Source of the DNA: Thermincola carboxydiphila
GTDB taxonomy: Bacteria > Bacillota > Thermincolia > Thermincolales > UBA2595
DNA: 64,000 bases
Direction of reading: 5' to 3'
Assembly: GCA_016841045.1 (NCBI GenBank)
Contig: JAENZX010000002.1
Span: 94,865 to 158,864, forward strand
Shown: positions 63,085 through 64,000 of the stretch, piece after piece
How positions within the stretch are numbered: the first letter of the stretch is position 1
How the letters are laid out: every line of letters begins with the position of its first letter
Position numbers and translations under genes: made by a program
The notes under the pieces: model-generated
Told to the model about the DNA's origin: nothing
The model's input: the letters and a program-made list of their open reading frames with translations, nothing else
The model's database searches: none

Positions 63085-63370
63085 TTTTCTTGGCCTGGCC
63101 CAAAGAGCCGGGCAGGTTCAATCTGGTGACGCAGGCTCCGAGGCGCTAATGAAAAAAGGAAAGGCTAAGCTGGTTTTATTAGCTGCTGATGCCTCTGAAA
63201 AAACCAAGGAGCACTTTATTAGTCTGGCAAAATATAAAAAAATTAAATGGATAGAAGCGGGTGAGAAAATGCAACTGGGGATTGCGCTTGGTAAGTCACC
63301 AAGGTCAGTAGTGGTAGTTACTGATGATGGTTTCGCCCGTAGATTGCAGGAACTTTTCAGTGATTTATGA
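63062..63370 (+). CDS. L7Ae-family K-turn-binding protein YlxQ
   Basis: L7Ae/L30e-like RNA-binding protein that recognises kink-turns. The pattern LGLAQRAGQVQSGDAGSEALMKKGKAKLVLLAADASEKTKE followed by GIALGKSPRSVVVVTDDGFA is typical. Length 102. It starts inside rnpM and is followed by infB after 49 bases. Confidence 0.93.
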   Translation: MVAQKAYDFLGLAQRAGQVQSGDAGSEALMKKGKAKLVLLAADASEKTKEHFISLAKYKKIKWIEAGEKMQLGIALGKSPRSVVVVTDDGFARRLQELFSDL

Positions 63371-63419
63371 GGAGGATTTCTAACCCTGTTAGAAATTCAA
63401 AAAAACGGGGGTGAAATGT

Positions 63420-64000
63420 TTGGGAAAAATTCGTGTATACGAATTAGCTAAAGATTTAGGATTAGAAAGTAAAGAAATGGTGACAAAGCTAGCCGGCATT
63501 GGAATAGATGTTAAAAATCACATGAGTACCCTGGAAGACAACGAAATTGCTAAGATACGTGAATCATTTTCGGGAAAACAAGCAGGGGAAGTGGAAAAGA
63601 AAAATCCAGCTGCCGACCCAAGGCCGGAAGAAGGATCGATGGGTCAAAGACCTGATCAAAGGCCAGGCGGCCCAAGACAGGGCGGCAGACCAGGGGGTCC
63701 GAGACCGGAAGGCAGACCGATGGGCCAAAGACCTGATCAAAGGCCAGGTGGCCCGAGACCGGATGGCAGACCAGGGGGTCCGAGACCAGAAGGCAGACCG
63801 ATGGGCCAAAGACCTGATCAAAGGCCAGGCGGCCCAAGACCGGATGGCAGACCAGGGGGTCCGAGACCTGATCAAAGACCGGGTGGTCCAAGACCGGAAG
63901 GCAGACCGATGGGCCAGAGACCTGACCAAAGATCTGGTGGCCCAAGACCCGATGGAAGACCAGGAGGTCCAAGGCCGGAAGGCAGACCGATGGGCCAGAG
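63420..64000 (+). CDS. infB: translation initiation factor IF-2 (3' end outside window)
   Basis: The TTG start lies eight bases after GGGGG. The first 45 residues (GKIRVYELAKDLGLESKEMVTKLAGIGIDVKNHMSTLE) are the conserved IF2 N-terminal module. From about residue 75 to the window end the protein is a Gly/Arg/Pro-rich low-complexity region made of 27-residue (81-bp) repeats of the type GRPMGQRPDQRPGGPRPDGR. The GTPase domains lie beyond the window. Confidence 0.93.
   Translation, partial: MGKIRVYELAKDLGLESKEMVTKLAGIGIDVKNHMSTLEDNEIAKIRESFSGKQAGEVEKKNPAADPRPEEGSMGQRPDQRPGGPRQGGRPGGPRPEGRPMGQRPDQRPGGPRPDGRPGGPRPEGRPMGQRPDQRPGGPRPDGRPGGPRPDQRPGGPRPEGRPMGQRPDQRSGGPRPDGRPGGPRPEGRPMGQ

Noticed and set aside
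63550..63972. Long minus-strand open frames opposite infB
   Set aside because: They arise from the GC-rich 81-bp repeats that code for the IF-2 linker; they have no start signal and mirror the repeat.

Overview
The window is a gene-dense stretch of a low-to-medium-GC Firmicutes chromosome. Almost every gene lies on the + strand. The order topA-trmFO-xerC-hslV-hslU-codY-flgB, then a complete fla/che operon ending in a sigma-28-type factor, then rpsB-tsf-pyrH-frr-uppS-cdsA-dxr-rseP-ispG-proS-polC-rimP-nusA-infB is the Bacillus/Clostridia backbone. CodY, FliY, CheC/CheD, PolC, the YlxR/YlxQ pair and a YtvI-like sporulation protein fit a motile, spore-forming Clostridia member. A Peptococcaceae/Desulfotomaculum-type organism is my best guess, from gene order and protein style only. 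Both ends are cut: dprA lacks its start and infB lacks its end.

Region 1 (1-8406): dprA, topA, trmFO, xerC, the HslUV protease and the CodY regulator, closed by a strong terminator. Region 2 (8643-39624): about 37 tightly packed flagellar and chemotaxis genes in assembly-like order: rod, MS ring, C ring, export ATPase, hook, export gate, FlhF/FlhG, CheA/W/C/D and sigma factor. It ends in a tail of small membrane or low-complexity proteins (FapA/DUF342, a Gln-rich protein, a SwrB-like DUF6115 protein and a YceG-like anchor). A PilZ protein sits where Bacillus has cheB. motA/motB, cheB and cheR are not in the cluster.

Region 3 (39625-41990) is an accessory patch between the flagellar tail and rpsB. 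It holds an AT-rich iron-sulfur flavoprotein gene, a DUF1653 gene and a DUF502 gene. They are separated by heptanucleotide arrays (AGTGGGN and ATTGACA units), twin hairpin leaders, a 42-nt dispersed repeat and a 124-bp palindromic element with 23-nt inverted ends. Related heptad arrays recur after proS and after polC, often starting at the stop codon of the preceding gene.

Region 4 (42000-64000) is housekeeping: translation factors, UMP kinase, undecaprenyl and CDP-diglyceride synthesis, two MEP-pathway enzymes, a site-2 protease, prolyl-tRNA synthetase, a glycosyltransferase, an MgtC-like membrane protein, PolC, and the rimP-nusA-rnpM-ylxQ-infB operon.

The most interesting unexplained signals are at RNA level or in small features: a folded intercistronic segment whose bulge is complementary to the flgE ribosome-binding site; a near-identical leader element in front of both rpsB and pyrH; a terminator-like hairpin inside the start of polC; a 31-residue membrane peptide gene on the minus strand with its own terminator between polC and rimP; a fliJ gene with no normal start codon; and the stop-codon-anchored heptad repeats.
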